From Halostella salina (GTDB taxonomy: Archaea > Halobacteriota > Halobacteria > Halobacteriales > Natronoarchaeaceae): 64,000 nt of DNA. This document shows positions 6,605-16,367 of the stretch, in pieces (position 1 is the stretch's first letter; every line of letters begins with the position of its first letter). A program made the position numbers and the translations under genes. Under the pieces are notes generated by a model. That model was given only the letters and a program-made list of their open reading frames with translations. It had not been told where the DNA came from and ran no database searches. Location of the stretch: positions 62,001-126,000 of the forward strand of contig NZ_RCIH01000001.1 in assembly GCF_003675855.1 (NCBI RefSeq), in the 5' to 3' direction.

Positions 6605-7714
6605 TCACGTCGTCCCGGTGTCGCTCCCCGCGTCGGGCGTCGGCGTCGCGTCGCCGGCCCGGCGGTCGTTCCGCCGCCGACGGTAGCCGCCCGTCATGAC
6701 GCCGAGCAGCGCCCCGAGACCGATCAGGAACACGAGGAGGCCGAACAGGCCACCCAGCAGCGGCACCTGCGTCACCAGCGCGACGACGACGAGGCCGACG
6801 ACGAGCGCCAGCCAGCGGCTGTCTATTTCGGTCAGCGCGAGCAGCGCCACGCCCACGACGAACGCGCCGTACACGCTCCCGAGCCACGCGAGCAGGAGGA
6901 AGAGCAGCAACCAGGCGAAGGCGATGGGGAGGCCGATGATCGTGATCGCAAACAGGACGAACACGATCGGTGCGGCGATCACGGCCAACAGCCCGAGCCC
7001 GCCCGACCGGAGCGGCCTGTCGACGCCGTGCTCGCCGACGCGTGCCGAGAAGGCGGGCAGGGCGAGCAACAGCAGCGCGCCGAGCAGGAAGTTCATCAGA
7101 AGCCCGAACAGCGTCCCGAGCCAGGGCACCGTCGGCAGTTCCGGCCCCACCGACAGCGACCCGTCCTGGATCGTCTCGCCGCCCACCGTGCCGCCGTCGG
7201 CGACGGTGAGGGTCCCGTCGTAGCGGAGGTCGCCCTCGACCGTGCCGGTCTCCGTGACCGTGATCGTCCCGGCGGCCAGCCGCGCGCTGTCGACGGTGCC
7301 GGCGATGGTGACCGTCCCTCCGGCGGCCTCCAGCGTCCCGCCGACGGTGCCGTTGGTGCCGACCTCGACGTTGCCGCCGACGGCCATCACGTCGCCGCCC
7401 ACGTCGCCAGTGATCCGGACGTTCCCCGCGAACGACTCCACGTCGCCCCGAACCTCGCCACGGATGATCACGTTGCCGGCGAACGCCTGCAGGTCGCCGG
7501 TGACGGTCCCCCTGACGATCACGTTGCCGGCGCTGGCCGAGAGGTCGTCGTCTATCGTCTCCCCTTCCTCGACGACGACGGTGTCGCCCGTGCGGTTCTC
7601 GTCGGCGGCAACAACCCCCGGCAGGAGCGCGACGACGACGAGCACCGCCAGCACGAGCGCGATCGGGCGCGAACCCCTCCCCCACAGCGAGCCGCTGTCC
7701 CCTGTCATACTCAT
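6605..7714 (-). CDS. Membrane protein with exported polymer-forming (bactofilin-like) repeats
   Basis: 369 aa. An N-terminal hydrophobic segment (about residues 17-37, ending VVAADE) looks like a signal peptide. Residues about 45-170 consist of short glycine/valine repeats such as GNVIVRGTVTGDLQAFAGN and GGNVEVGTNGTVGGTLEA, the pattern of bactofilin/polymer-forming beta-helices. The C-terminal half holds four or five membrane helices and ends in a charged, disordered tail. The beta-helix is therefore probably outside the cell and anchored by the helices. The family is common in haloarchaea; the role is unknown, perhaps cell-surface scaffolding. A nearby ATG at 7708 is an alternative start. 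It is divergent from rfcS. Confidence 0.75.
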   Translation of the reverse strand: MSMTGDSGSLWGRGSRPIALVLAVLVVVALLPGVVAADENRTGDTVVVEEGETIDDDLSASAGNVIVRGTVTGDLQAFAGNVIIRGEVRGDVESFAGNVRITGDVGGDVMAVGGNVEVGTNGTVGGTLEAAGGTVTIAGTVDSARLAAGTITVTETGTVEGDLRYDGTLTVADGGTVGGETIQDGSLSVGPELPTVPWLGTLFGLLMNFLLGALLLLALPAFSARVGEHGVDRPLRSGGLGLLAVIAAPIVFVLFAITIIGLPIAFAWLLLFLLLAWLGSVYGAFVVGVALLALTEIDSRWLALVVGLVVVALVTQVPLLGGLFGLLVFLIGLGALLGVMTGGYRRRRNDRRAGDATPTPDAGSDTGTT

Positions 7715-7811
7715 CCGACCACGGACGCGACCAAAAGTGTAATCCATGCAACCTGAGAGGTACGGCGTCGGTCTCGGGGGCTTTATGCCCGTCAGGGGCT
7801 TTGCCGGGAGT

Positions 7812-8795
7812 ATGAGCACGGCGGACGCCGAGGCCGACGACGCGTCGGGGCGATCGGAGATCTGGATCGAGAAGTACCGGCCCGAGACGCTCGACGACGT
7901 GGTCGGCCAGGCGGAGATCACCGACCGACTGCGGAGCTACATCGAGCGCGACGACCTGCCCAACCTCATGTTCTCGGGCGAGGCGGGCATCGGCAAGACG
8001 ACCTCCGCGATCGCCATCGCCCGCGCGGTGTACGGCGACGACTGGCAGGAGAACTTCCTCGAACTCAACGCCTCCGACGAGCGCGGCATCGACGTGGTCC
8101 GGGGTCGGATCAAGGACTTCGCGCGGGCGAGCTTCGGCGACTACGACTACCGGATCATCTTCCTCGACGAGGCCGACTCGCTGACCAGCGACGCCCAGTC
8201 CGCGCTCCGCCGGACGATGGAGCAGTTCTCGGGCAACACGCGTTTCATCCTCTCGTGTAACTACTCCAGCCAGATCATCGACCCGATCCAGTCCCGGTGT
8301 GCCGTCTTCCGGTTCTCGCCGCTGTCTGACGAGGCCGTCGAGCAGGAGGTGCGCCGCATCGCCGACGAGGAGGGGATCGAGGTGACACAGGACGGGGTCG
8401 ACGCCATCGCGTACGCCGCCGACGGCGACATGCGCAAGGCGATCAACGCGCTTCAGGCCGCCGCCGTGATGGGCGAGACGGTCGACGAGGACGCCGTGTT
8501 CACCATCACCAGCACCGCCCGCCCGGAGGAGGTCCGCGAGATGGTTACGACGGCGCTGGACGGCGACTTCGTCGCCGCACGCGCGACACTCGACGAACTG
8601 CTGACCGAGAAGGGGATCGCCGGCGGCGACGTGATCGACCAGCTCCACCGGTCCGTCTGGGAGTTCGACCTCGACGACGAGGCCGCCGTCCGCGTGATGG
8701 ACCGCGTCGGCGAGGCCGACTACCGCATCACCGAGGGCGCGAACGAGCGCGTCCAGCTGGAGGCGCTGTTGGCGTCGCTGGCGCTGGAAAAGTAA
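7812..8795 (+). CDS. rfcS: Replication factor C small subunit (clamp loader ATPase)
   Basis: 327 aa AAA+ ATPase that, with RfcL, loads the PCNA sliding clamp onto primed DNA. Visible motifs: [15 protein letters not shown] near the N-terminus, Walker A GEAGIGKT (56-63), Walker B LDEAD (115-119), sensor 1 SCNYSS, and the arginine-finger SRC box (158-160), all typical of RFC small subunits. The length is normal for the family. The ATG at 7812 fits the family start; the frame opens a little earlier but that segment is not conserved. An adjacent divergent membrane gene and the convergent histidine kinase appear unrelated. Confidence 0.95.
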   Translation: MSTADAEADDASGRSEIWIEKYRPETLDDVVGQAEITDRLRSYIERDDLPNLMFSGEAGIGKTTSAIAIARAVYGDDWQENFLELNASDERGIDVVRGRIKDFARASFGDYDYRIIFLDEADSLTSDAQSALRRTMEQFSGNTRFILSCNYSSQIIDPIQSRCAVFRFSPLSDEAVEQEVRRIADEEGIEVTQDGVDAIAYAADGDMRKAINALQAAAVMGETVDEDAVFTITSTARPEEVREMVTTALDGDFVAARATLDELLTEKGIAGGDVIDQLHRSVWEFDLDDEAAVRVMDRVGEADYRITEGANERVQLEALLASLALEK

Positions 8796-8811
8796 CCACC
8801 CGGCCCCCGGC

Positions 8812-10908
8812 CTACACCTCGAACTCGAACCGCGCGCCGCCAGCCGCCGAGTCCGTCAGCTCGACCGTCCAGCCGTGCGCCTCGGCGACCTGCTGGACGA
8901 TGGCGAGCCCGTACCCCGTCCCGTTCTTCCGCGTCGTGTAGCCCGACTCGAAGACGGTGTCGCGTTCGTCCTCGGGGATGCCCGGGCCGTCGTCGGCCAC
9001 GAAGAACCCGTCGTCGGTTTCCCCGATGCGGACCGTCGTCCGACCCTCGTCCCCGCCGCGGGTGAACGCGCCGGCCGTCGCCGGGTCGGCGGTCGTATCG
9101 GGGTCGAAGACGCCGGGGTCGTCGGCGGACGGCCCGTCGGTCGTCGGGGTGTCGGCCCCACCGACGCCGGCGTGCTCGGCGTCCATGCCCGTGGTCGCCT
9201 CCGCAGACACTTCCTCCTCGGCGGTCTCCCCGTCCACGGCGTGTTCCGCGACGTTCCGGCGACCCTGCGAGTCGGGGCTCGTCGAACCGTGTTCCACGCT
9301 GTCCTGCCGAGTTTGCGAGGCAGGACTCGTTGAGCTGTGCTCAACGGCGTTCCGGAAGAGGTTGCCCAGGAGGTCCCGCAGGCGGTCGGGGTCGCCGTCG
9401 ACGACGCGGTCGGTGTCGACGGTCAGGCTACAGCCCCTCGTGTCGACGTTCTGCCAGGCTTCGTGGGCGACGATCCGCAGTTCGACCGGTCGGGTGTCGC
9501 CGACGATCTCGCCCTGCTGGGCCAGCGAGAGCAGTTCGTCGATCATCCGGCTCATCCGGTCGTGTGCCCCCTCGATCCGGTCGAAGTACTCGGGGTCGCC
9601 GGAGTCGCGGGCCATCTCCAGGTAGCCGCTGGCGACGTTGAGCGGGTTCCGGAGGTCGTGGCTGACGATGCTCGTGAACTCGTCCAGCCGTTCGTTCTGT
9701 CGCTCCAGTTCCCGCTCGCGGCGCTTCTGGTCCGTGATGTCGGTGTAGATCGAGTACCCCTGCGTGCTCCGCTCGCCGACGGTCAGCGGCACGACGTGGA
9801 GCAGGAAGTCCCTGACGCCCTCCGCCGTCTGCCGGCGCGTCGTGGTCCGCAGGCGCTCCCCCTCGCGGAGCGCCCGGTTCAGGTTCTCGGCCTCCGACTC
9901 CCGGTCCGGGGGGACGACGTACTCGTCGATGTTCTCGCCGACCACCTCGTCGGCGTCGTAGCCGAACGTCTCCTCGAACTGGGGGTTCACGTCCCGGACG
10001 ACCGGCGTGTCCTCGTGGAACTCGTAGCTGACGACGGCGTCGGGGACGTTCTCGAACAGGGCGGCGAGGCGGTCGCGCTCGGTCTTCAGTTCGGCCTCGT
10101 GCTCCCGGCGGGCCGCCTCGGCCCGGATGCGCGAGAGCGTCTCCTCGACGTGCGTGAGCAGGAGTTCTGCGAGTTCGCGGTCGCGCTCGTCGAACGCGCC
10201 GACCTCCCGGGCGGCCGCCTGGAACAGCGCGTCGTCGCCGACCGGCACCGAGAGCACCGACCGGTACGTCTCCGCGGCGGCCGACGCGTCGGGGTCCTCC
10301 CGCAGGTCGTCGAGCAGTATCGTCTCGCCGCGCTGGTAGGTTCGCCCGGCGATCCCCTCGTCGGCCGGAATGCGCTCGTAGCCGGACTCGGTCATCCCCT
10401 CCGACACCGACTGCGGGACGAACCAGCCGTCCTCCACCACGTCGATGCCGCAGATGTCGAACTCCAGCACGCGCTCGGCGGCCTCGACGGTGCGGTCGAA
10501 CAGCTCCGCCTCGGTCCGGCAGGCGACGATATCGACCGCGCTGGTGTGGAGTTGCTCGATCTTCGGCCCCGCGGACTCGGAGCGGAGCACCCACGTCACC
10601 TCGTCGACGACGGCGTTGAGGGTGACCCCGTCGGGGTCGGCCCGCACGTAGCCGGCGAACGCGGTCGTCGGCACGTCGGACGGTGGCCGCTCGGTCCAGA
10701 GGACGGCCGGCACCGTCCACTCGTACCGGGTGGCGGCGTCGGTACACGGCTCGTCGACGACGAGACAGTCCGCCTCGTCCGCGTCGGCCAGGTCCTCCGG
10801 GCGAACGACCGTCCCGACCAGGTCGTCCCGGTCGGAGATCGCCGCCGCTACCGCGTCACGGCGGTCGGGGTTCGAAAGCGCGAACAACACGGTCGGCAGC
10901 CCGGACAT
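8812..10908 (-). CDS. GAF-PAS sensor histidine kinase with an insertion in the ATPase domain
   Basis: 698 aa cytosolic signalling kinase. In order: a receiver-like N-terminal segment (about 1-105), a GAF domain (about 120-255), a PAS domain (about 280-395), a HisKA dimerisation domain with phosphoacceptor His417 (SHDLRNPL), and a HATPase_c domain with N-box NLFRNAVEH (516-524), DDGPGIP (639-645) and GTGYGLAI (663-670). There are no membrane helices, so the signal is probably intracellular or light/redox-type through GAF/PAS. The receiver-like part starts LFALSNPDRR and lacks an obvious phosphorylatable Asp. A roughly 100-residue low-complexity insert splits the ATPase domain after the N-box; it begins with repeats of the N-box (see the repeat entry). 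No response regulator is adjacent. Confidence 0.88.
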   Translation of the reverse strand: MSGLPTVLFALSNPDRRDAVAAAISDRDDLVGTVVRPEDLADADEADCLVVDEPCTDAATRYEWTVPAVLWTERPPSDVPTTAFAGYVRADPDGVTLNAVVDEVTWVLRSESAGPKIEQLHTSAVDIVACRTEAELFDRTVEAAERVLEFDICGIDVVEDGWFVPQSVSEGMTESGYERIPADEGIAGRTYQRGETILLDDLREDPDASAAAETYRSVLSVPVGDDALFQAAAREVGAFDERDRELAELLLTHVEETLSRIRAEAARREHEAELKTERDRLAALFENVPDAVVSYEFHEDTPVVRDVNPQFEETFGYDADEVVGENIDEYVVPPDRESEAENLNRALREGERLRTTTRRQTAEGVRDFLLHVVPLTVGERSTQGYSIYTDITDQKRRERELERQNERLDEFTSIVSHDLRNPLNVASGYLEMARDSGDPEYFDRIEGAHDRMSRMIDELLSLAQQGEIVGDTRPVELRIVAHEAWQNVDTRGCSLTVDTDRVVDGDPDRLRDLLGNLFRNAVEHSSTSPASQTRQDSVEHGSTSPDSQGRRNVAEHAVDGETAEEEVSAEATTGMDAEHAGVGGADTPTTDGPSADDPGVFDPDTTADPATAGAFTRGGDEGRTTVRIGETDDGFFVADDGPGIPEDERDTVFESGYTTRKNGTGYGLAIVQQVAEAHGWTVELTDSAAGGARFEFEV
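9241..9351 (-). repeat. Tandem N-box-like 16-residue repeats inside the histidine kinase
   Basis: Within the kinase gene, NAVEHSSTSPASQTRQ is followed directly by DSVEHGSTSPDSQGRR and then by a partial third copy, NVAEHA. The first copy contains the real N-box of the ATP-binding site. Codons differ between copies, so the repetition is kept at protein level and is not a fresh DNA slippage. A long acidic linker follows before the next ATP-site motif. Confidence 0.8.
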
Positions 10909-10968
10909 TGCGTATCGGTTTCCTTGTTAATATTACTCGCGGCTCGCCCGTATAACAGTTCTGGTTGA

Positions 10969-11475
10969 TCAGGCGTTGAGCGCCAGGATCGCGTAGTTGA
11001 GCGCCGCGGCGAAGGCGACCCAGGCCAGATAGGGAACGAACAGGGCTCCCGCTCGGCGGTCGACCCGGGAAAACGCCCGGGCCGTCGCCGCCGCGAGAGC
11101 GAAGAGGACGACGATCACCCCGAGGGCGAGCCCGAGGTTCTGCAGGAGGAAGAACGCGGGCGTCCAGACGACGTTGAACGCGAACTGGAGCGCGAACAGC
11201 CCCAGCGCGACCCGCACCGCGGGGTCGTCGGTGCCCGTCCGCCAGACGAGATACAATGCGATCCCGAGCAGGGTGAAGAGGACGGTCCAGACGACCCCGA
11301 ACGCCGCCCCCGGCGGGTAGAACCACGGCTTCTCCAGCGCCCGGAACCAGTCGCTCCCGGGACCGCCGAGCAGCGCGGGGGCGGCCCCGACGGCGTTGAC
11401 CAGCAGGACGCTCACGAGGAGGCCCGGCAGGTCGTCCCTGGCCAGCGACTCCCTGCTGTCGGCGCGCGTGTTCAC
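10969..11475 (-). CDS. TspO/MBR family membrane protein
   Basis: About 168 aa integral membrane protein of the TspO (tryptophan-rich sensory protein / peripheral benzodiazepine receptor) family, which binds porphyrins and related tetrapyrroles. Five membrane helices and the family motifs are visible: [14 protein letters not shown] (tryptophan/proline-rich first loop), [13 protein letters not shown], and [16 protein letters not shown]. No ATG fits: the open frame reaches back across the alaS promoter, and I chose the GTG at 11475, which gives a normal length. The start is uncertain (another GTG lies nine bases earlier). It is divergent from alaS. Confidence 0.85.
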   Translation of the reverse strand: MNTRADSRESLARDDLPGLLVSVLLVNAVGAAPALLGGPGSDWFRALEKPWFYPPGAAFGVVWTVLFTLLGIALYLVWRTGTDDPAVRVALGLFALQFAFNVVWTPAFFLLQNLGLALGVIVVLFALAAATARAFSRVDRRAGALFVPYLAWVAFAAALNYAILALNA

Positions 11476-11602
11476 GCCTCCGACCACGACGGCGGCCGGG
11501 AAAGTGGTTTCGCCGCCGGAACCCGGGCCGTACCGGCCGCGCGGCCGCTCTGTCGGCGGTTGCGGAACTGTTATACGGACCGCGTGGCCACCTTTCCCTA
11601 TC

Positions 11603-14377
11603 ATGAGCGAACTCGAAGCGGAGTACCGTCTCGAGTATTTCGAGACGAACGACTTCGTGCGACGGGAGTGTCCGGAGTGTGGCGACCACTTCTGGACGCG
11701 CGACGAGGACCGCCGGACCTGCGGGGAGCCGCCCTGCGAGGACTACGGGTTCATCGACAACGCGGGGTTCGACGAGGAGTACACCCTGGAGGAGATGCGG
11801 GAGGCGTTCCTCTCCTTCTTCGAGGAGCACGGGCACGAGCGGATCGACCCCTACCCCGTGGCCGCGAACCGCTGGCGGGACGACGTGTTGCTCACACAGG
11901 CCTCCATCTACGACTTCCAGCCGCTGGTCACCAGCGGGCAGACGCCGCCGCCCGCGAACCCGCTGACGGTCTCCCAGCCCTGCATCCGGATGCAGGACAT
12001 CGACAACGTGGGGAAGACGGGCCGCCACACGATGGCGTTCGAGATGATGGCCCACCACGCGTTCAACACGCGCGAGGACGTCGACGAGGACGAGTACGCC
12101 TACCACGGCGAGGTGTACTGGAAGGACGAGTGCGTGGAGTACTGCGACGACTTCTTCACGTCGATGGGGGCCGACCCCGAGGAGATCACGTACATCGAGG
12201 ACCCGTGGGTCGGCGGCGGCAACGCCGGGCCGGCCATCGAGGTCATCTACCGCGGCGCGGAGCTGGCCACGCTCGTCTTCATGTCGATGGAGCAGGACCC
12301 CGACGGCGAGTACGAGATGAAAGACGGGAACACGTACTCGAAGATGGACACCTACATCGTCGACACCGGCTACGGGCTGGAGCGGTGGACGTGGGTGAGC
12401 CAGGGGACGCCGACCGTCTACGAGGCCGTCTACCCGGACATGATCGAGTTCCTCAAGGACAACGCGGGGATCGACCTCACCGAGGACGAGGCCGACCTGG
12501 TCCACCGGGCCGCGAAGCTCGCCGGCCACATGGACATCGACGAGGCCGAGGACATGGAGGCGGCCCGCGACAACATCGCCGACAAGCTCGGCGTCGAGAC
12601 GGCCGAACTGGAGGCGCTGATGGAGCCGCTGGAGGACATCTACGCCATCGCGGACCACTGCCGGACGCTGGCCTACATGCTCGGCGACGAGATCGTCCCC
12701 TCGAACGTCGGGACCGGCTACCTCGCCCGGATGGTGCTGCGCCGCACCAAGCGCCTCTGTGACACGGTCGGCGTCGACGCGCCGCTGGACGAACTCGTCG
12801 ACCGGCAGGCCGAGCGGCTCGGGTACGAGAACCGCGACACCGTCCGCGACATCGTCCGCACCGAGGTCGAGAAGTACCGCGAGACGCTGGAGCGTGGCTC
12901 CCGCCGCGTCGAGACCCTCGCCGAGGAGTACAGCGAGCGCGACGAGCCGATCCCGACCGAGGAGCTGATCGAGCTGTACGACTCCCACGGCATCCAGCCC
13001 GACATGGTCGAGGAGATCGCCGCGGAGAAGGGCGCGAGCGTGGCGACGCCCGACGACTTCTACGGGCTGGTCGCCGAGCGCCACGACTCCGACGACGGCG
13101 GCGTCGAGGAGACGGAGGACGACGAGCGGTTCGCGGACCTCCCCGAGACGGACAAGCTGTACTACGACGACCAGGACGGCACCGAGTTCGAGGCGGTCGT
13201 CCTCGACGTGTTCGAGCGCGAGGACGGCTACGACGTGGTGCTGGACCAGACGATGTTCTACCCGGAGGGCGGCGGCCAGCCCGCCGACACCGGGACGCTC
13301 GCCTCCGACGAGGCGACCGTGGAGGTGACCGACGTCCAGATCGAGGACGGCGTCGTCCTCCACCGGACCGACGGCGACCCCGGCAAGGGCGACTTCGTCC
13401 GCGGCCAGATCGACGCTGGCCGCCGCCGCCAGCTGATGCGGCACCACACCGCGACCCACGTCGTCATCCACGCCGCCCGGCAGGTGCTCGGCGACCACGT
13501 CCGGCAGGCCGGGGCGCAGAAGGGCGTCGACTCCTCCCGGATCGACCTCAGCCACTACGACCGCATCTCCCGCGAGGAGATAAAGGAGATAGAGCGCGTC
13601 GCAAACGGGATCGTGATGGAGAACACGTCGGTCACCCAGGAGTGGCCCCACCGCAACGAGGCCGAGGCCGAACACGGCTTCGACCTCTACCAGGGCGGCA
13701 TCCCGCCGGGGACGAACATCCGCCTGATCCACGTCGCCGACGACGTGCAGGCCTGCGGCGGCACGCACGTCGACCGGACCGGCGACATCGGCGCGATCAA
13801 GGTGCTCGGCACCGAGCGCGTCCAGGACGGGGTCGAGCGGATCACCTTCGCGGCCGGCGAGGCCGCGGTCGAGGGCACGCAGGAGACGGAGGACGCCCTC
13901 TACGAGGCGGCCGACGTGCTCGACGTGTCGCCACAGGCGGTGCCCGACACCGCCGAGCGGTTCTTCTCCGAGTGGAAGGAGCGGGGCAAGCGCATCGAGG
14001 AACTGAAGGAGGAACTCGCCGCGGCCCGGGCCGGCGGCTCCGGCGGCGGGGAGGAGGTCGCGGTCGGCGACGCCACCGCCGTCGTCCAGCGCCTCGACGC
14101 CGACATGGACGAACTGCGTGCGACGGCGAACGCGCTCGTCGACGAGGGGAAGATCGCCGTGCTCGGCAGCGCGACGGACGGCGCGACGTTCGTCGTCGCG
14201 GTGCCCGACGGCGTCGGCGTCAACGCCGGCGACGTCGTCGGCGAACTCGCCGGCAAGGTCGGCGGCGGCGGCGGCGGCCCGCCGGACTTCGCGCAGGGCG
14301 GCGGTCCCGACACGGACGCGCTGGACGACGCGCTCGCCGACGCCCCGGACGTGCTCCGGCAGGTGCGAAACGTCTGA
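11603..14377 (+). CDS. alaS: Alanyl-tRNA synthetase
   Basis: 924 aa class II synthetase that charges tRNA-Ala and clears mischarged Ser/Gly. The N-terminus has the archaeal-type extra zinc-binding element (CPECGDHFW, then CGEPPC) before the catalytic core; motif 1 region [13 protein letters not shown] and an editing domain with HHTATH (zinc ligands) and CGGTH follow. A glycine-rich C-terminal region ([15 protein letters not shown]) is typical of the C-Ala domain. The ATG at 11603 starts the conserved [14 protein letters not shown]. It probably shares a transcript with the small gene that starts five bases after its stop. Confidence 0.97.
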   Translation: MSELEAEYRLEYFETNDFVRRECPECGDHFWTRDEDRRTCGEPPCEDYGFIDNAGFDEEYTLEEMREAFLSFFEEHGHERIDPYPVAANRWRDDVLLTQASIYDFQPLVTSGQTPPPANPLTVSQPCIRMQDIDNVGKTGRHTMAFEMMAHHAFNTREDVDEDEYAYHGEVYWKDECVEYCDDFFTSMGADPEEITYIEDPWVGGGNAGPAIEVIYRGAELATLVFMSMEQDPDGEYEMKDGNTYSKMDTYIVDTGYGLERWTWVSQGTPTVYEAVYPDMIEFLKDNAGIDLTEDEADLVHRAAKLAGHMDIDEAEDMEAARDNIADKLGVETAELEALMEPLEDIYAIADHCRTLAYMLGDEIVPSNVGTGYLARMVLRRTKRLCDTVGVDAPLDELVDRQAERLGYENRDTVRDIVRTEVEKYRETLERGSRRVETLAEEYSERDEPIPTEELIELYDSHGIQPDMVEEIAAEKGASVATPDDFYGLVAERHDSDDGGVEETEDDERFADLPETDKLYYDDQDGTEFEAVVLDVFEREDGYDVVLDQTMFYPEGGGQPADTGTLASDEATVEVTDVQIEDGVVLHRTDGDPGKGDFVRGQIDAGRRRQLMRHHTATHVVIHAARQVLGDHVRQAGAQKGVDSSRIDLSHYDRISREEIKEIERVANGIVMENTSVTQEWPHRNEAEAEHGFDLYQGGIPPGTNIRLIHVADDVQACGGTHVDRTGDIGAIKVLGTERVQDGVERITFAAGEAAVEGTQETEDALYEAADVLDVSPQAVPDTAERFFSEWKERGKRIEELKEELAAARAGGSGGGEEVAVGDATAVVQRLDADMDELRATANALVDEGKIAVLGSATDGATFVVAVPDGVGVNAGDVVGELAGKVGGGGGGPPDFAQGGGPDTDALDDALADAPDVLRQVRNV

Positions 14378-14382
14378 TACTG

Positions 14383-14697
14383 ATGGACGGTGACGAGTAC
14401 GCGGCGCTGGTCGACGCGCTCGCGGACGACGTCGAGGGGACGCTGGCCGACGCCGACGGCCACGACGACCGGGAGGACGCGCTCTGGGCGGCCGTCGGCG
14501 CGTTCGTCCCGGAGATGGAGCGGGCGGTCTGCGAGGACGTGCTCGCCCACGCCGACGCCGACCCGATGGACGACCTCGTCGCGGAGGTCGCCGCGATGCG
14601 CGACTCCGACGACGACGAGCGGGTGCGGGCCGAGGCCTTCACCGTGCTGTTGCAGGACGTGAACGCCCGTGTCGCCGCACGGGGCGGCTACGAGTAG
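14383..14697 (+). CDS. Small acidic hypothetical protein downstream of alaS
   Basis: 104 aa, very acidic, predicted almost entirely helical, with no membrane segment and no motif I recognise. It begins MDGDEYAALVDALADDVEG. The start lies five bases after the alaS stop, so it is probably co-transcribed. The composition is typical of haloarchaeal cytosolic proteins. Function unknown; a role linked to AlaRS is only suggested by position. Confidence 0.65.
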   Translation: MDGDEYAALVDALADDVEGTLADADGHDDREDALWAAVGAFVPEMERAVCEDVLAHADADPMDDLVAEVAAMRDSDDDERVRAEAFTVLLQDVNARVAARGGYE

Positions 14698-14715
14698 CGC
14701 CGCGGACCGGGCTTC

Positions 14716-15918
14716 TCACCGCGGCGCGCCGTTCGACAGGTCGATCGCCGCGCCGCCCTCGTCCAGCCCCAGCACCCGGACCGCGGCCTCGCCGACCGCT
14801 GTCGCCCGTTCTTCCGGCGCGTACACGCCGAGTCGCCACTGGGTGCGCTGGGCGCTCCGCAGGCCCTGCACCAGCGCTGACTGCTCGTGGAGGCGGCGCA
14901 CGTCGCCGTTGACGACGACCCGGGTGGAGGACTCGGGCATGCTCGGCTCGCCCGGGCTGTCGAGCAGTACCTCCCGCTCGGGGGCGTCGGCCGCCGCCGC
15001 GATCTCCCGTTCCAGTTCCCGGACGCGCTCGTGGCCCGCACCGACGACGGCGTCCGGCACCGCGTCGATCTCCGCCCACGCGGCGCGCTTGTACAGGTCG
15101 CGCGTTGCGAGACGGGCCGCCGTGTCGGCGGTGCCGTCGTGTCGCCGGAGCGCCGCGAGCAGTTCGTCGTCGGTCATCCGGGCGAAGCGCTCGGGAGCGA
15201 GGTCCGTCCCGTCCAGCAGGCGCTCGCAGACGCGTTCGAGCATCGCGCCGGCGATCCGCGAGACGTGGTGGCGGTACACCGTCGCGTTCATCAGCGCCCG
15301 GGCGACCAGCACGCTCTCGGCGGTGGGGACGTTCCCCTCCGCGAGCGCGAGGTCACAGTCGACCAGCGCCAGCGACCGGAGCAGGCGGCCGTGGTCGATC
15401 GTGCCGTACGGGACGCCGGTGTGGTGGGCGTCCCGGACGAGGTAGTCCATCCGGTCCACGTCGAGTTCGCCCGAAACCAGCTGGCCGAGTTCGCCCTCGC
15501 CGGCGACGAGATCCGCGACGGCGTCCGTGTCGAGCCCGTGCGATTCGAGGACAGCGGCGAGTTCGCCGTCCCCGAGCAGGTCGTGTACGTCGTCGTGGTG
15601 CCGGCCGAGGCGGCGCTCGATGACGGCCTCCGTCTGGTGGCCGTAGGGCCCGTGGCCCACGTCGTGCAGCAGCGCCGCGGCCCGCACTGCCTCCGCCCGT
15701 GCGCCGTCGACGCCGAGGCGCTCCAGCGCCCGCCCCGCGAGGTGGTAGACGCCGAGGCTGTGCTCGAAGCGCGTGTGGTTCGCCGACGGGTAGACGAGCC
15801 GCACCGTCGACAGCTGCTTGATGTTCCGCAGGCGCTGGACCGCCTCGGTGTCCAGCAGGTCCCGCGCGACGCCTTCCACGTCGACGTGGCCGTGGACGGA
15901 GTCCTTGATCGCGTTCAT
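14716..15918 (-). CDS. HD-domain phosphohydrolase (SAMHD1/dGTPase-like)
   Basis: 400 aa metal-dependent phosphohydrolase. Metal-binding residues of the HD fold are in place: His53 (RFEHSLGVYHLA), His85-Asp86 (LLHDVGHGPYGH) and Asp155 in LDVDRMDYLVRDAHHTGV, a pattern shared with SAMHD1-like dNTP triphosphohydrolases. The opening KDSVHGHVDVE is also characteristic of that group. Likely role: nucleotide pool control or nucleotide-signal turnover; the true substrate is not known. The internal ATG at 15918 matches the family start; nine further upstream codons are arginine-rich and unlikely. It is convergent with the gene after alaS. Confidence 0.88.
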   Translation of the reverse strand: MNAIKDSVHGHVDVEGVARDLLDTEAVQRLRNIKQLSTVRLVYPSANHTRFEHSLGVYHLAGRALERLGVDGARAEAVRAAALLHDVGHGPYGHQTEAVIERRLGRHHDDVHDLLGDGELAAVLESHGLDTDAVADLVAGEGELGQLVSGELDVDRMDYLVRDAHHTGVPYGTIDHGRLLRSLALVDCDLALAEGNVPTAESVLVARALMNATVYRHHVSRIAGAMLERVCERLLDGTDLAPERFARMTDDELLAALRRHDGTADTAARLATRDLYKRAAWAEIDAVPDAVVGAGHERVRELEREIAAAADAPEREVLLDSPGEPSMPESSTRVVVNGDVRRLHEQSALVQGLRSAQRTQWRLGVYAPEERATAVGEAAVRVLGLDEGGAAIDLSNGAPR

Positions 15919-15983
15919 GCCCCACCGGTGTCGCCGCGGGGGCAAAAACCGGGCGGGTCCGGACGCTCGGAAAGGGGACGACC

Positions 15984-15990
15984 GATTTAT
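15984..15990 (+). promoter_or_regulatory. TATA box for the small membrane gene at 16016
   Basis: GATTTAT is centred about 29 bases before the GTG at 16016, which supports GTG as the start of a leaderless message. Confidence 0.45.
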
Positions 15991-16015
15991 CCCACTACGA
16001 CGGGTCGATACGTCC

Positions 16016-16282
16016 GTGAATCCGAAACGACTGGCCGACCTCCTGTTTCTCTACGCCGGCCTCCTGAACGTCGTCCAGTACGCTGTCGCCCACGGACTGC
16101 GGCTCGAACTCGGGTCGGCGTGGCAACTCGCCGCCGGGTTCATCTTCGCGCTGGTCGCCGCCAGCCGGTGGAACCAGCCGCCGGACGAGGTCGGGCCGAA
16201 CGAGTACGGGCCGCTGATCTACGCGCTCGTCGCGCTCTGTGGGATCTTGACGCTGCTCACGGTCGGGCTGGCCGTCGTCTGA
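16016..16282 (+). CDS. Small membrane protein of unknown function
   Basis: 88 aa with three hydrophobic segments, roughly residues 6-24, 32-49 and 64-85, so it is an integral membrane protein. It starts at GTG (VNPKRLADLLFLYAG), supported by the TATA box 29 bases upstream. No family recognised. It lies between the HD phosphohydrolase (divergent) and an alpha/beta hydrolase. Confidence 0.6.
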   Translation: MNPKRLADLLFLYAGLLNVVQYAVAHGLRLELGSAWQLAAGFIFALVAASRWNQPPDEVGPNEYGPLIYALVALCGILTLLTVGLAVV

Positions 16283-16367
16283 GGCCGTCGTCGCGGATCC
16301 GCCGGGCCGGGCACTCGGCCGCGGTCAGGCGAGCCGATTAAGGGCGGGGAGGGCGCAGGTTCGAGCG

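Noticed and set aside
6489-8648. A 719-codon reverse frame covering rfcS and the polymer-forming gene
   Set aside because: It is a shadow of rfcS; the real genes carry complete motifs and promoters.
11476-11604. An upstream ATG extending the TspO protein by about 43 residues
   Set aside because: It would overlap the alaS start and add a charged, non-membrane N-terminus unlike the family.
10856-13768. A 970-codon reverse-strand open frame across the histidine kinase start, TspO and alaS
   Set aside because: It is antisense to alaS, has no family resemblance, and results from the GC-rich third-position bias that leaves few stops on the opposite strand.
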